This document shows, in pieces, positions 5,274-6,014 of a DNA stretch of 6,014 bases. Under the pieces are notes generated by a model. The model was not told the origin of the DNA and searched no databases. It worked only from the letters and a program-made list of their open reading frames with translations. A program made the translations under genes and the position numbers. This DNA comes from an uncultured Pirellulaceae bacterium (GTDB lineage Bacteria > Planctomycetota > Planctomycetia > Pirellulales > Pirellulaceae): positions 1 through 6,014 of the forward strand of contig CAMYNE010000150.1 of assembly GCA_947259675.1 (NCBI GenBank). The letters are read 5' to 3'. The stretch's first letter is position 1. Each line of letters opens with the position of its first letter.

Positions 5274-5532
5274 TCCGTTAAACGACTTAGGTCAAATCTC
5301 GACACAAGGCGCTTACTTCTGGAGGCTGATGCCAACGAATCGAACAACTGTGCGATACACGTCAACGATGTGCCCTGTCGCACAGCTTCCTTTTCGATCG
5401 CGTTCGCAACACAATCACCGGTCGGAATTACTCGTATTTTTCTTGACGGTCATTACGATGGTCCAATTCGGCATACAAGTTGCTCGTAATAAACAGGCTG
5501 CATCTTTTCTAGAGTCGAACAAGGACAGCACT
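5274..5532. other. non-coding stretch with one inverted repeat
   Basis: I find no supportable gene here. The one structure of note is the 8-bp perfect inverted repeat CTGTGCGA (5348-5355) and TCGCACAG (5378-5385), separated by 22 bases. A TTGACG at 5443-5448 resembles a -35 box but has no good -10 partner at normal spacing. The promoter of the downstream gene presumably lies in this stretch but cannot be placed. Confidence 0.5.
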
Positions 5533-5616
5533 ATGACTCTGTACCCAAACACCTTATCCACAAAAAAGGAGACTTGTCATGTCGAAAGGCACAATAACCA
5601 AAAAACCTATTCTTGA
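5533..5616 (+). CDS. possible 27-codon leader ORF overlapping the next gene
   Basis: An ATG at 5533 has a good ribosome-binding site (AAGGA, 5521-5525, seven-base spacing). It opens a 27-codon frame (MTLYPNTLSTKKETCHVERH and seven more residues) ending at 5616. It runs through the ribosome-binding site and start codon of the 121-residue gene in another frame, overlapping it by 38 bases. If translated, it could couple or interfere with initiation of that gene. The peptide has no recognisable family and may be chance. Confidence 0.3.
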   Translation: MTLYPNTLSTKKETCHVERHNNQKTYS

Positions 5617-5944
5617 AGACACCAGTGGCTACACGAGTTTCATGATCGAAAGATATCATGTTGAATTGTTCGCAAGAGAGGATGATGCGGGCAGTATCAA
5701 TTTGTATGACGAAGACAACAATCATGTTGCGATTCTGATATTTAAACCGGATTCCGAGACACTCCCGTCGCAGTACCGGGGTGGCGATGGGATTTACCGA
5801 GTGTTCTACCACCGCCGGGGTTTTGCCGACGTGCTTGACTTGCTTCGTAACGAGAAACCGCTCGGCTTCCACTATTGGCTTCCCGATGGGCGGAATACCT
5901 GCATCGCCAACCACGGATCCGAACCGATCGGAGAAGGTGAGTAG
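5579..5944 (+). CDS. small protein of unknown function (121 aa)
   Basis: I do not recognise this protein. The start is well supported: AGGAG at 5567-5571 lies seven bases before the ATG, the best host-type ribosome-binding site in the window. The 121-residue product has no signal peptide or membrane segment, a single cysteine (Cys108) and many charged and aromatic residues. The pattern suggests a small alpha/beta fold: a strand-rich part (about 25-56, with RYHVELFARE, INLYDEDNN and VAILIFKPD), a central YRGGDGIYRVFYHRR segment, a short helix (FADVLDLLRN, 82-91), then GFHYWLPDG. It ends with an acidic EPIGEGE tail. It looks like a compact single-domain cytosolic protein. Neighbours give no clue to its role: an IS and repeats lie upstream, and a probable exported protein starts 34 bases after its stop. 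Confidence 0.8.
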   Translation: MSKGTITKKPILEDTSGYTSFMIERYHVELFAREDDAGSINLYDEDNNHVAILIFKPDSETLPSQYRGGDGIYRVFYHRRGFADVLDLLRNEKPLGFHYWLPDGRNTCIANHGSEPIGEGE

Positions 5945-5947
5945 AAG

Positions 5948-5959
5948 GCATTCGAATGC
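5948..5959. promoter_or_regulatory. 12-bp perfect palindrome GCATTCGAATGC
   Basis: This uninterrupted dyad lies three bases after the stop of the 121-residue gene and 19 bases before the next start codon. Having no loop and no U-tract, it fits a dimeric DNA-binding site better than a terminator. A chance palindrome of this length cannot be excluded. Confidence 0.3.
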
Positions 5960-5978
5960 GGATCTATCCACAGTCAAC

Positions 5979-6014
5979 ATGTTTAAAAAACTGCTGACAG
6001 GATTGATGATCCTG
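5979..6014 (+). CDS. 5' end of a probable exported protein (partial)
   Basis: The ATG at 5979 opens 12 codons, MFKKLLTGLMIL, that run off the window. Two lysines followed by a hydrophobic stretch is a typical start of a signal peptide or membrane anchor. No Shine-Dalgarno sequence is close upstream. The ATG at 5956 in another frame reaches a stop within 14 codons, so it is not the start. The family cannot be told from so few residues. Confidence 0.5.
   Translation, partial: MFKKLLTGLMIL

Noticed and set aside
5443..5477. Candidate promoter for the small gene (TTGACG with CATACA)
   Set aside because: The -10-like element is 23 bases away from the -35-like element and matches poorly.
5169..5489. 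106-residue frame crossing the right IS boundary
   Set aside because: It is made by reading through the IS end and the palindrome, has no ribosome-binding site and looks random in composition.
5329..5616. Reading frame with a hydrophobic stretch (LLVFFLTVITMV) that could be a small membrane protein
   Set aside because: It has no convincing start site and overlaps the well-supported gene at 5579. Only its last 27 codons, from 5533, have a ribosome-binding site.

Overview
The window is a piece of bacterial chromosome with about balanced base composition. It has widely spaced genes and intergenic DNA full of short palindromic and simple-sequence repeats. This style, together with a DinB/DUF1569-type protein, a YyaL-type thioredoxin-domain protein and weak or absent Shine-Dalgarno sites on the host genes, suggests a planctomycete of the Rhodopirellula/Pirellulaceae kind. 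That placement is inference; no rRNA or marker gene is present.

Layout. Bases 1-192 hold a GC-rich palindromic repeat and a degenerate heptanucleotide array. A DinB-superfamily gene (193-798, minus strand) ends against that array. The 734-bp divergent intergenic region (799-1532) holds two hexanucleotide arrays, then a mosaic of five GC-rich palindromic units (1008-1320). The units lie in both orientations, two of them form a near-perfect 78-bp tandem duplication, and the cluster is bracketed by two directly repeated copies of a different ~42-bp sequence. Next is a full-length yyaL-like gene (1533-3638) followed by two hairpins.

Bases 3735-5205 are a complete IS4-family insertion sequence of 1471 bp. 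It has 18-bp perfect terminal inverted repeats, a 10-bp target duplication, an intact DDE transposase with the YREK signature, and a predicted 5' RNA hairpin that would bury the transposase ribosome-binding site. The element inserted into the tip of a second kind of GC-rich palindrome, now 5207-5273. A degraded sequence resembling the IS end lies just outside the left boundary.

Beyond it are about 300 bp of non-coding DNA, a possible 27-codon leader ORF overlapping a 121-residue protein of unknown function (5579-5944), a 12-bp perfect palindrome, and the first 12 codons of a probable exported protein running off the window.

The genes do not form a recognisable pathway or operon. I see no CRISPR array, defence system, toxin-antitoxin pair or biosynthetic cluster. 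The strongest material for a second look is the repeat landscape and the IS, especially its ribosome-binding-site hairpin and its choice of target.
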